From the NCBI GenBank assembly GCA_021413735.1, contig JAIOPV010000209.1, positions 54,173-118,172 on the forward strand: 64,000 nucleotides of DNA, in the 5' to 3' direction. The stretch is from Planctomycetota bacterium (lineage in GTDB: Bacteria; Planctomycetota; Planctomycetia; Gemmatales; Gemmataceae). Below are positions 1 through 7,713 of the stretch, one piece after another. The translations under genes and the position numbers were made by a program. Numbering within the stretch: the stretch's first letter is position 1; the number at the start of each line of letters is the position of its first letter. Below the pieces are notes generated by a model, which saw only the letters and a program-made list of their open reading frames with translations, did not search any database and was not told where the DNA came from.

Positions 1-5
1 CAACC

Positions 6-1247
6 ATGAGTTCTGATCCGAAGACGTGGGATGATGATGTCCGGATCGGGGTGCCAACCGCCGGTCGCACCGCAGTTGCGCCACCCGTCGAGAACAAGGG
101 ACTGACGTCCCCCGCTCGCCACGAAGCAGCTCCCGAACCGGAACTGCGTCCGGGCGAGACCGAACTCGGCCGACCGCCGCAAGTGGCAGCCGACCTCGCA
201 CCGCTCTCGCTCGCAGACGTGGCGAAGTTGAAGGAACTCGACGAGCAGCAAGCCGCCCAGGATTTGATGGAAGCCGAATTGCTGCTGGCGTCCGATCCGA
301 CGGGCCTCGGTTGGCTCGGGTGGTTCGCGTCGCCGCTCGCGTTCGCGTTCCTCATGGGAATGGTCGGCGTCTTCGGGCTGTTCTTCGTGAATCAGGCCGT
401 CACGTTGCTGCACACGCTTTCGCTGCAACCCGAGTGGGCGCAGTACATCGGCTATGCTGGCCTCGGCCTGTTTGCGTTCTGTGTGCTGTACGCGGCGTTG
501 CGGTTCCTGTTCATCTACTTCCGGATGCGTGAAAATAAGCAACTTCGCATCAAGGGCATTGAGGAACTGTCGAAGCGAACGCGGCTGCGTTGGCTGGCTG
601 CGGCGAAGTCGGCAGAAGCGCGTTCGCAGATCGAGACCTACCTGAAGACGTTCCCGATGACGACGGAGAAGGAGCGGAAACTGCTTCGCGGCATCGGCAT
701 CACCGACCAGATGCAGGCTCGCATGGCTGTCGTGCGAACGGAACTGCTCGACCCCGATCGCTTCGCCTCAACCGAGCAGTGGTTCGCTCGCTTTCGAGAC
801 GGCTTCCAGGCTGAACTCGACGTCGCCGCCGACGCTCGCATCAAGTATTGGGGAAGTCGCATTTGGGTCATCACGGCAGTGGCGCCGAACGCGATGGTCG
901 ATTCCGGCGCGACGCTCTTCTACACCTTCTCGATGCTGACCGACCTGTGCCAGATCTACAACTTGCGGGCGGGTCGCACGGGCACGGCGGTGCTGTTGAG
1001 CCGCGTGTTCTTCAATGCGTATCTCGCGGGTCAGGGCACGGAATGGGAGAAACTGGCGGAGGATCAGTACGACCAACTCTTCGGCGAGGCGATGAACGTG
1101 GTCGGCGTCGGCGTGAGTTCCAATGTCGTGGGCAAGATGCTCGGCAAGATCGGGGCGAAGGCGACGACGGGCTATTTGAACCGCGTGCTGTTGATTCGCC
1201 TCGGCCGTTATTCCGCTCGATTGCTGCGTCCCGTGGGGAAGGAGTGA
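6..1247 (+). CDS. YcjF-like DUF697 inner-membrane protein
   Basis: 413 residues. Residues 1-85 are Pro/Glu-rich and probably disordered. Two membrane segments follow at about 109-134 and 149-172, then a soluble middle and a hydrophobic C-terminal part (about 280-400) resembling the DUF697/YcjF domain, with small-residue helices and an Asn-Leu-Arg stretch before a final helical pair. YcjF proteins usually lie beside the P-loop protein YcjX; that neighbour would be just upstream, outside the window. The ATG is only five bases from the window edge, so the start and any ribosome binding site cannot be judged. The molecular role of this family is not established. Confidence 0.7.
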   Translation: MSSDPKTWDDDVRIGVPTAGRTAVAPPVENKGLTSPARHEAAPEPELRPGETELGRPPQVAADLAPLSLADVAKLKELDEQQAAQDLMEAELLLASDPTGLGWLGWFASPLAFAFLMGMVGVFGLFFVNQAVTLLHTLSLQPEWAQYIGYAGLGLFAFCVLYAALRFLFIYFRMRENKQLRIKGIEELSKRTRLRWLAAAKSAEARSQIETYLKTFPMTTEKERKLLRGIGITDQMQARMAVVRTELLDPDRFASTEQWFARFRDGFQAELDVAADARIKYWGSRIWVITAVAPNAMVDSGATLFYTFSMLTDLCQIYNLRAGRTGTAVLLSRVFFNAYLAGQGTEWEKLAEDQYDQLFGEAMNVVGVGVSSNVVGKMLGKIGAKATTGYLNRVLLIRLGRYSARLLRPVGKE

Positions 1248-1368
1248 CTTTCTCGCTGCTGACATTTCGCAATTCGGCTCATCGGGGTACACTCCACCCC
1301 GTAACGACCGCCAAACCATTAACCACAACCTGCGGTCGGGCCGAAACAACCCAATGAGGGAGTCTGCG

Positions 1369-2520
1369 ATGGCAGAGAAAGACAAGAAAGACACCAACAA
1401 AGACAACAAGGAACTGAAGACCGCACTCGCGGCAATTGAGAAGGAATTCGGCAAAGGCGCAATCATGTCCCTCGGGGACATCAACGTCGATGACATCGAA
1501 GGCATCTCAACCGGTTCGCTCTCGCTCGACATCGCCCTCGGCGGCAAAGGCTTACCTCGCGGTCGTGTGATCGAGATCTACGGTGCGGAAGCCAGCGGCA
1601 AAACGACCGTCGCACTTCACGCTGTCGCCCAGGTTCAGAAGGCTGGCGGTGTGGCTGCCTTCATCGACGCCGAACACGCACTCGACCCAACGTGGGCCAA
1701 GCGAATCGGCGTGAATCTCGACGATCTGCTCGTCTCGCAGCCGGGCTACGGCGAAGAAGGCTTGCGAATTGCGGAAATGCTCATCAAGTCCGGTGCGGTC
1801 GATCTGATCGTCGTGGACTCGGTCGCGGCTCTCGTTCCCAAGAACGAAATTCAAGACAGCGAAATCGGCGACACGAAGGTCGGTCTGCAAGCACGGTTGA
1901 TGAGCCAGGCGATGCGAATCCTGACACCGACGATCAACAAGAGCCGAACGTGTTTGCTGTTCATCAACCAGATTCGCCAGAAGATTGGCGTGATGTACGG
2001 CGACCCGAACACAACCACCGGCGGCCTCGCGCTAAAGTTCTACGCCAGCGTGCGAATGGAAGTGAAGCGAATCACGCACGTCAAGGACGGCGAAGAAATC
2101 ATCGGCTCCGAGACTCGCGTTCGTGTGGTGAAGAACAAGATCGCGCCGCCGTTCCGCAATGCCGAGTTCAACATCATCAACGATCGCGGCATCGACTTCG
2201 AGGGCGATGTGCTGAAGCTGGCGGTTGAGGATGAAGTGATCGAAAAGAGCAGCGGCGCACGCTACAACTACAAGGGCCAGCAGATCGGTCACGGCGAAGC
2301 GAACACGATTCAATACCTGCGGGATAACCGCGCGATTCGCGATGAGATCGCCGCTGCGGTCATGGAGAAGCACAAGCCAAAACCGCCGGAGGCTACCGAG
2401 TTGGAAGCCGCCGCGAAGGAAGAGGCCGAAGCCGCTGCGGAACTGGCTGCGATTGGCGAGGCACCAGAGGAAGCGCCGAAGAAGAAGCGTGGCAAGGCTG
2501 CCGAGAAGCAGGCAGAGTAA
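1369..2520 (+). CDS. recA: Recombinase RecA
   Basis: 383 residues, normal RecA length. RecA forms ATP-dependent filaments on single-stranded DNA for strand exchange and stimulates LexA-type autoproteolysis. Walker A is GAEASGKTT at residues 72-80 (Ala where Pro is common). A Walker [11 protein letters not shown], the MAW region and a loop-2 stretch with [12 protein letters not shown] follow. The tail is rich in Ala, Glu and Lys, ending in a Lys/Arg patch. I chose the ATG at 1369 rather than an in-frame ATG 15 bases upstream because GGGAG lies 7-11 bases before it. An inverted repeat follows the stop. No LexA box was looked for systematically. Confidence 0.97.
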   Translation: MAEKDKKDTNKDNKELKTALAAIEKEFGKGAIMSLGDINVDDIEGISTGSLSLDIALGGKGLPRGRVIEIYGAEASGKTTVALHAVAQVQKAGGVAAFIDAEHALDPTWAKRIGVNLDDLLVSQPGYGEEGLRIAEMLIKSGAVDLIVVDSVAALVPKNEIQDSEIGDTKVGLQARLMSQAMRILTPTINKSRTCLLFINQIRQKIGVMYGDPNTTTGGLALKFYASVRMEVKRITHVKDGEEIIGSETRVRVVKNKIAPPFRNAEFNIINDRGIDFEGDVLKLAVEDEVIEKSSGARYNYKGQQIGHGEANTIQYLRDNRAIRDEIAAAVMEKHKPKPPEATELEAAAKEEAEAAAELAAIGEAPEEAPKKKRGKAAEKQAE

Positions 2521-2533
2521 AGACAGAAAGCGC

Positions 2534-2626
2534 AGCCACGGATGAACACAGATGAAACACGGATAAGACAAAAGCCGCATTGTGTTTTGGTCTTTATCCG
2601 TGTTTCATCTGTGTTCATCCGTGGCT
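2534..2626. repeat. Perfect 33-bp inverted repeat, CCACGGATGAACACAGATG family
   Basis: Arms 2534-2566 and 2594-2626 are exact reverse complements across a 27-nt spacer. The arms are themselves made of short imperfect tandem words (GGATGAACACAGATGAAACAC). It lies between recA and the flippase gene, both rightward. The transcript would form a very stable hairpin without a T-tract. A single arm of the same family is at 13466-13491. Confidence 0.9.
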
Positions 2627-2657
2627 AACTTCTTGATTTTTCACGAGGGAGCCGAAC

Positions 2658-4196
2658 ATGGAAGTTCGTGCGTCGCGGTCGTTGGTGCTCGGTGCGGCCA
2701 CGAATTGGGCTGCGTTCGCTGCGGCGCTCGTCGTTAGTTTTTTCCTCGCACCATACCTCATCCAACACCTCGGCGACGCTCGCTATGGCGTCTGGTGCGT
2801 CGTCGAATCCATCCTCGCATACTTCACACTCTTCGACCTCGGCCTCGCGGCGTGTCTCGTTCGTTTCGTGGCGAGGTTCCACGCGACCGACGAACGCACG
2901 GAACTGAACAAGCTTGTCTCGGCGTGCCTCATCATCTTCGCGATTGCGGCGGTGGTCGTGCTGTTGCTCGGGTCGGCGATTGTGCCCTTCGTTGCACCTG
3001 GACTGGAACGCAAACTCGGCGAACAAGGCGACATCGCCCCGTTCATGTTTCTGATGCTCGCGAACCTGGCGATCACGTTGCCGTTGAGCGTCTTTCCCGC
3101 AATGCTCGATGGCTTGCAGCGTTACGCCGTGAAGAGTGCCGTCCGGCTTGCGTTCCTCGGCGTGCGGGTGACTGGCATCGTGTACGTCATGGAAACGCAG
3201 CCGGGGCTGTGGCCGCTCGCGATCGTGTTCACCATCACGAATCTGCTCGAACACGCGGTCATGGCGATGCTGGCGTTTCACTTCCTGCCGGGTTTGCGGT
3301 TATCGCGTCGCATCGTTGACCGCGAGACACTGCACCGCGTGAAGGGTTACAGCGTCGATGCGTTTCTTGCGATGCTGGCCGGTCGTATCACGGTGCAAAC
3401 GGGCGCGCTCGTCGTGGGTGGTTTCCTCACGGTTGCGGCGGCAGCACACTACGCCATCGCGTCGCGACTCATCGAACTGGCGAAGAATCTCCTTCGTTCT
3501 GTAACGACGACACTTGCGCCCGCGGTCAGTGAACGTGAAGCGAGCGGCGATATCGATGGCGTGCGTCGTGTGCTCCTCGACGGCACGCGCTGGGTGCTGT
3601 ATCTCGTGTTGCCGATTCACCTCGGGATGCTGTTTTTCGGCAAGCCGTTCCTCACGCGATGGATTGGCGGCAGCGAGTACGCGGCGTTCTGCTTCCCGGC
3701 GGTTGCGATTCTCTCGGCAACGCTGACGATTGGTGTGGCTCAGTCGGTGGCGTCTCGCATTCTGTACGGCATGGGCAAGCTGCGTCTCTTCGCACGGCTC
3801 GCGTTGGTGGAAGCGGCCGTGAATCTGCTGCTGAGCCTACTGTTGGTGGGTCGGTTTGGGCTCGAAGGCGTGGCGATTGCGGTTGCGGTGCCGAACGTGC
3901 TGTTCTGCCTGTTCGTGATCTGTTACGCCTGTTACGTGCTGGAAGTGGGAGCGACGCGGTATCTGCTCACGAGTTGGCTGAAGCCGTTGGTTGCGTCGTG
4001 TGTGCCTGCGGCTGTGTGGTGGTTCGTGACGCCCGCTGAAGCAACGTGGCTTGGCATCGCTGTGGGCATTGCGACGGGATTGGTTCCGTTCGCGATCGTG
4101 GTGGCAGGGATTGAGATGATCCCACGTTTAGCCGCGACCCGCAGAGGAGCGCGTGAGACCGAGTTAGGATGCCGAACAGCCGACGCAGTGGCGTGA
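2658..4196 (+). CDS. Polysaccharide/oligosaccharide flippase-like membrane protein
   Basis: 512 residues with about 12-14 hydrophobic helices in the pattern of Wzx/polysaccharide biosynthesis (MOP superfamily) exporters. The N-terminal helix is followed by a YLIQHLGDARYGVW block typical of these flippases (first loop). The likely role is moving lipid-linked sugar intermediates across the inner membrane; no glycosyltransferases lie beside it, so the substrate cannot be inferred. A GAGGGA ribosome binding site precedes the ATG at 2658. The last ~24 residues (from about LAATRRGARET) are encoded by a repeat motif that occurs outside genes at 45.9 kb, so the natural C-terminus has probably been extended by repeat insertion. 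Confidence 0.8.
   Translation: MEVRASRSLVLGAATNWAAFAAALVVSFFLAPYLIQHLGDARYGVWCVVESILAYFTLFDLGLAACLVRFVARFHATDERTELNKLVSACLIIFAIAAVVVLLLGSAIVPFVAPGLERKLGEQGDIAPFMFLMLANLAITLPLSVFPAMLDGLQRYAVKSAVRLAFLGVRVTGIVYVMETQPGLWPLAIVFTITNLLEHAVMAMLAFHFLPGLRLSRRIVDRETLHRVKGYSVDAFLAMLAGRITVQTGALVVGGFLTVAAAAHYAIASRLIELAKNLLRSVTTTLAPAVSEREASGDIDGVRRVLLDGTRWVLYLVLPIHLGMLFFGKPFLTRWIGGSEYAAFCFPAVAILSATLTIGVAQSVASRILYGMGKLRLFARLALVEAAVNLLLSLLLVGRFGLEGVAIAVAVPNVLFCLFVICYACYVLEVGATRYLLTSWLKPLVASCVPAAVWWFVTPAEATWLGIAVGIATGLVPFAIVVAGIEMIPRLAATRRGARETELGCRTADAVA
4125..4160 (+). repeat. Copy 1 of CGTTTAGCCGCGAC...GGAGCG.GTGAG.CC motif
   Basis: A ~36-bp motif almost repeated at 45922-45958 (shared blocks CGTTTAGCCGCGAC, then GGAGCG, then GTGAG-CC). 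Here it lies inside the 3' end of the flippase reading frame in a frame with no stop. In the second copy the TAG inside the motif ends the upstream gene. Confidence 0.7.
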
Positions 4197-4252
4197 GCGG
4201 GCAAACTCGCAGGGCGAAGTGGGACAATTCCACCACTGTTTTCTCGCCAAGA

Positions 4253-4308
4253 AGCGGACATCATTTCCGATAGGCCACATTGTCTGCCCTCCAGAAAGGA
4301 TGTCCGCT
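4253..4308. repeat. 10-bp inverted repeat AGCGGACATC / GATGTCCGCT
   Basis: Arms at 4253-4262 and 4299-4308 in the 150-nt gap between convergent genes (flippase rightward, YggU-like leftward). It could be a weak hairpin terminator or a remnant repeat. No T-tract follows. Confidence 0.4.
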
Positions 4309-4346
4309 GAAAAGGCTGAAATAAGTGGGGGAATTCGCCTCTCCTG

Positions 4347-4646
4347 TTACGCCAGTTTCGACGTGATGAGCGCGGTTAACTCTTCGGGTGTCATGCCGCG
4401 AATGAGGAACGTCTTGTTGCGGTTCGTCGGACCGCCCATCAGTTCAACCTGCGAACGCTTCACGCCGAGCCATTCCCGCAGCAGCTCCGTAATCGCTGCG
4501 TTCGCACGTCCATCTTCGGGCGGCGCGGTCACGGCAACCTTCAACGCGTTGGCCTGCTCGCCCAACACCGCGTTTCGCTTCGCGCCTGGCTGTGCCCGGA
4601 CCGCAAGCGTTGCACCTTCCGCGTGTGCCGTGATCGTGATGGGCAT
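4347..4646 (-). CDS. DUF167 (YggU) family protein
   Basis: 99 residues from the ATG at 4646; a TTG three codons upstream is possible but overlaps the xerC stop. The central pattern (V-P-G-A/ AKRNAVLGEQANALKVAV, then PPEDGRANAAITELL and a GPTNRNKTFLI strand) is that of DUF167/YggU, a small alpha/beta domain of unknown function. It is the last gene of a tight leftward set rdgB-xerC-yggU. YggU is often found near RdgB/HAM1 in bacteria, so this neighbourhood is conventional. Confidence 0.88.
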   Translation of the reverse strand: MPITITAHAEGATLAVRAQPGAKRNAVLGEQANALKVAVTAPPEDGRANAAITELLREWLGVKRSQVELMGGPTNRNKTFLIRGMTPEELTALITSKLA

Positions 4647-4651
4647 GTGAA

Positions 4652-5638
4652 TCAACCCGCCTTCGCGTCTGGGGTATCAGTCGCGGGCGGCGGCGGTTCC
4701 GTTGCGTTCGCACCTCGCGGGTGAAACTGACGGTGAATCGCCTTCAAGCGTTCGCGGTCAATGTGCGTGTAGTGCTGCGTCGTCTGAATCGAAGCGTGAC
4801 CGAGCATCTCCTGCACCGTGCGAAGGTCGGCACCACCTGCGAGAACGTGCGTCGCGAAGCTGTGTCGCAGCGTGTGCGGGCTAACCTTCTTGGGCAACCC
4901 CGCACGCTTGCAATACTTCTTCACGAGTGCCCACAGGAAGATTCGCGACAGCGGTTGCCCCGACTTCGACACGAACAGCCGCGGGCTCGCCGGAATCGGC
5001 CCAGCAGCCTGATCTTTCTCCGGTTGCTTGTCGAGTGGTCCCCGGATGCCAAGGTAATCGCGAATCGCTGCGATCGCAGGCCGACCCAGCGGAACCACGC
5101 GCTGCTTGTTGCCCTTGCCGAACGCTCGCAGGAAGCCCGCGTCGAGGTACACGTCTTCAATCTTCAGCCCAACCACTTCCGACGCCCGGCAACCCGTCGC
5201 GTACATCGTTTCGAGGATCGCCCGATCTCGCAGATAGAAGCGGTCGCCGGCTTGCGGTGCGTTCAGCAACTCCTCGACCGCGTGCGGCGGCAACACCTGC
5301 GGAATGCGTTCCCACAGTTTCGGCGAACCCAGCAAATCGACGGCTGCCGCGTCCGCTTTTTCTTCCAGACGCAGGAAGCGGTAGAACATTTTCAGCGACA
5401 CGAGATGCCTGGCAACGCTCGGCGCCGCGAGTTGTTCGTCGTGGAGAAACGCGAGGTAGCGTGCGAGGTCTTTGAGCGTTGGGCTGGTGTATTCGGTGTA
5501 TCGCACGAGGCCGCACCACTTCACGAAGCGGTCGAGGTCGCGGCCGTAGGCTTGCACCGTGTTGTCGGCCATGCCCCGCTCGGATTGCAGGTAGTGCCGA
5601 AACGCAGCGATGTCGGAGTTGAGTTCGGCGAATGACAT
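4652..5638 (-). CDS. xerC: Tyrosine recombinase XerC/XerD
   Basis: 328 residues. The SAM-like N-terminal core-binding domain is at about 6-95. The catalytic domain carries Arg151 (ATGCRASEV), Lys175, the HTLRHS box with His255/Arg258, His281 (LGHAS) and nucleophile Tyr290. A ~25-residue Pro/Lys-rich insertion lies at about 200-220, and a Pro-rich tail follows residue 305. Xer recombinases resolve chromosome dimers at dif with a partner and FtsK. I start at ATG 5638 (MSFAELNSD) because the upstream in-frame extension runs through an intergenic repeat. Its position with housekeeping genes, with no att-like flanks, argues against an element integrase. Confidence 0.92.
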   Translation of the reverse strand: MSFAELNSDIAAFRHYLQSERGMADNTVQAYGRDLDRFVKWCGLVRYTEYTSPTLKDLARYLAFLHDEQLAAPSVARHLVSLKMFYRFLRLEEKADAAAVDLLGSPKLWERIPQVLPPHAVEELLNAPQAGDRFYLRDRAILETMYATGCRASEVVGLKIEDVYLDAGFLRAFGKGNKQRVVPLGRPAIAAIRDYLGIRGPLDKQPEKDQAAGPIPASPRLFVSKSGQPLSRIFLWALVKKYCKRAGLPKKVSPHTLRHSFATHVLAGGADLRTVQEMLGHASIQTTQHYTHIDRERLKAIHRQFHPRGANATEPPPPATDTPDAKAG

Positions 5639-5661
5639 GGCAGTGTGGGTTGAAGTTAAGT

Positions 5662-5716
5662 TTAGCGGCAGCCCCAACGGGGCGACGCCGCACCGTCCCG
5701 TTGGGACAGCCGCTAA
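5662..5716. repeat. 20-bp inverted repeat, TTAGCGGC-GCCCCAACGGG family
   Basis: Arms 5662-5681 and 5697-5716 pair with two mismatches. The outer end of the right arm contains the TAG stop codon of rdgB on the minus strand (5713-5715). A related element at 47060-47109 supplies the stop of ribD, and a half-copy lies at 22818-22845. Confidence 0.85.
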
Positions 5717-6318
5717 CCGTTTGCCAATTCACGTTCGATGATCGGTAGCAGTTGCTTGAATGCCTTCGCACGGTGGCTCATCGACTGCTTCACTTCCAGC
5801 GGCAGTTCCCCGAACGTCTTCCCGAATTCCGGGATGAGGAACAGCGGGTCGTAGCCGAAGCCGCCGACGCCGCGAAGCGAATCCACGATCACGCCATGAC
5901 AGCGACCTTCGACTTTCGCGACTACCTTGCCGGTGGGGTCTGCGAGAACGGCGGTGCTGATGTAGTAAGCCTCTCGCTGATCGCCGGTGAGGTTCGCCAT
6001 TTCGCGAAGCAGTTTCGCGTTGTTCGCAGCATCGTCGCCGTGCGTGCCCGCATACAGTGCTGAATCGACGCCAGGGTCGCCACCCAACGCGGGAACGCAC
6101 AAACCGCTGTCTTCGCCGATCACCCACGCCTTGAGAACGGGTGCCAGTTGTGTCGCTTTCAGCGTCGCGTTGCCGACGAATGAGCCTGCGGTTTCCTCCA
6201 CCGGCGGCGCATCAGGGTATGGCGTCAGATCTGTGAGATCGAGATTAAGGTCGCCCAGCAGGTCGAGCATTTCCTTGAGCTTCTTCTTGTTCCTGCTGCC
6301 GAGCACGAGCCGAGGCAT
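5713..6318 (-). CDS. rdgB: XTP/dITP pyrophosphatase (RdgB/HAM1 family)
   Basis: 201 residues, normal for RdgB. It removes inosine and xanthosine triphosphates from the nucleotide pool by hydrolysing them to monophosphates. Visible signatures are N-terminal LVLGSRNKKKLKE (phosphate binding), IGEDSGLCVPAL, a variant S-A-L-YAG block followed by NNAKLL, GGFGYDPLFLIPE near residue 155, and C-terminal MSHRAKA. It heads a leftward set with xerC and yggU. Its stop codon sits in the end of an inverted repeat. Confidence 0.95.
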   Translation of the reverse strand: MPRLVLGSRNKKKLKEMLDLLGDLNLDLTDLTPYPDAPPVEETAGSFVGNATLKATQLAPVLKAWVIGEDSGLCVPALGGDPGVDSALYAGTHGDDAANNAKLLREMANLTGDQREAYYISTAVLADPTGKVVAKVEGRCHGVIVDSLRGVGGFGYDPLFLIPEFGKTFGELPLEVKQSMSHRAKAFKQLLPIIERELANG

Positions 6319-6552
6319 AACGGTTCCTCCGTTGCTGTTGCTGTGATTATCCGACGAATCGGGCGGATGAGGAAGCCGGATCGGCTTGTCGTCGGCGAAC
6401 GCGGCGAGTAACCTTGCGGCAAGTTCCGATTGCGGAATTTGTTCGGGTCAATTTCCCTGAAACCAACCCGTGGCCGCCTGGGTACAATACGCCGTGGCTA
6501 AAGACCGGCCGGAGCGCCGGCGGCCGTGTATCCTCCCGAAAAGGACCATTCC

Positions 6553-7563
6553 ATGATTCGTCTGTCCCGCACGCTGCTGGGGGCCGCCCTGGTCGTCGGA
6601 GTTTTCGCATCGACCGCACCGACGGCCCGCGCCGCCGAGCCAGACAAACTGTTGCCCGCCGACACCGACCTCGTTGCGGTCGTCAATCTGAAGCAGATTC
6701 TCGACTCCGAGATCATCAAGAAGTACGCCCTCGAACAGATCAAGCAGGTTCTCGAAGGGCAAGACGTCAAGAAGCTCCTCGGCGATCTTGGCCTCGATCC
6801 GCTCAAGGACGTCGAGAAACTCGTCGCCGCGTCGATCGAAACGAAGTTCGCCAACAACCCCGAAGCCAAGTATCTGCTTATCGTTCACGGCAAGTTCGAC
6901 GCCGACAAGCTGTACAAGACAGCCGAGGCCGAGTCGAAGAAGAACGGCGACAAGTTCCAGATGGTGAAGGACGGCAACACCATCATGTTCAAGGTCCAGC
7001 CCGACAACGGCCAGCCGCCGCTGTACGCGACCGTGGTGAACGACACCACCGTGATCGCCGCGAGTGAGAAGAAGCTCATCACGACCGCGCTGGCCGCTGA
7101 CACCGCGAGCAAGCCGGCCGCGATCAAGAAGGAACTCGCCGAGCTCATCAAGAAGGCCGACGACAAGTCTTCGGTTCTGCTCATCTCGCTGCTCAAGGGC
7201 AAGCTCGACGACGTGAAGATCCCCGGCGGCGGCAACCTTCCCGTTAAGCTCGACAAGTTCGAGAAGATGCTGCCTGCGATGGAAGCGGTCACGCTGAGCG
7301 TCAAGATTGGGGCCGACGTGAACCTCGATATCACCATCGGCATGAAGGACGAAGACGCGGCCGGCGACATGCGAAACGCGCTCGACGATCTGCTGAAGCA
7401 AGTGAAGCCGTTGGCTCAGTTCGCGGGAGCGGCTGATCCTCGTCTGAAGCCGCTGTCGGGCATCCTCGACAGCGTGAAGACCTCGTCGAAGAACAAGGAC
7501 GTGAGCGTGAGCGGCAAGGTGACCGGCACCGACATCGGCAAGATGATCAACCCGAAGGACTGA
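6553..7563 (+). CDS. Secreted/periplasmic protein of unknown function
   Basis: 336 residues. A clear signal peptide (positive MIRLSR start, hydrophobic core, ARA-AEP cleavage near residue 27-28) is followed by a Lys/Asp-rich soluble protein containing a DTDLVAVVNLKQIL strand motif. Planctomycetes carry many such lineage-specific secreted proteins; I do not recognise the fold. The ATG at 6553 is chosen because it begins the signal peptide; an upstream in-frame codon has no support. There is no operon partner: a 122-nt inverted-repeat region separates it from the next gene. Confidence 0.75.
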   Translation: MIRLSRTLLGAALVVGVFASTAPTARAAEPDKLLPADTDLVAVVNLKQILDSEIIKKYALEQIKQVLEGQDVKKLLGDLGLDPLKDVEKLVAASIETKFANNPEAKYLLIVHGKFDADKLYKTAEAESKKNGDKFQMVKDGNTIMFKVQPDNGQPPLYATVVNDTTVIAASEKKLITTALAADTASKPAAIKKELAELIKKADDKSSVLLISLLKGKLDDVKIPGGGNLPVKLDKFEKMLPAMEAVTLSVKIGADVNLDITIGMKDEDAAGDMRNALDDLLKQVKPLAQFAGAADPRLKPLSGILDSVKTSSKNKDVSVSGKVTGTDIGKMINPKD

Positions 7564-7568
7564 TCGTT

Positions 7569-7690
7569 CGAAGGCGGAAGGTGGAAGGCAGAAGGCGGAG
7601 TGAAAATCAAGAAAGGCAGGGGGTTCGCCCTCTGCCTTTCTCTTTTCGGTTTTCCTTCCGCCTTCTGCCCTCCGCCCTCCGCATTTCTTC
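7569..7690. repeat. Inverted repeat with GAAGGCGGAAGG tandem arms and inner hairpin
   Basis: The left arm (about 7570-7602) repeats GGCGGAAGG-like words; the right arm (about 7653-7685) is its imperfect reverse complement. Inside is a second hairpin, GAAAGGCAGGGGG-TTCG-CCCTCTGCCTTTC. It fills the space between the secreted protein and the DPP-IV gene. A second member is at 16991-17098. Confidence 0.8.
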
Positions 7691-7713
7691 CCGAGTGTGG
7701 TATTCTCGTCTCC

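Noticed and set aside
4219..4650. 143-residue plus-strand frame
   Set aside because: Antisense to the YggU-like gene, whose family pattern is unmistakable on the other strand.
4652..5638. XerC-like recombinase as an element integrase tied to the tRNA array
   Set aside because: It lies 43 kb away in a conserved housekeeping cluster with rdgB and yggU, and no att-like duplication of a tRNA end was seen.
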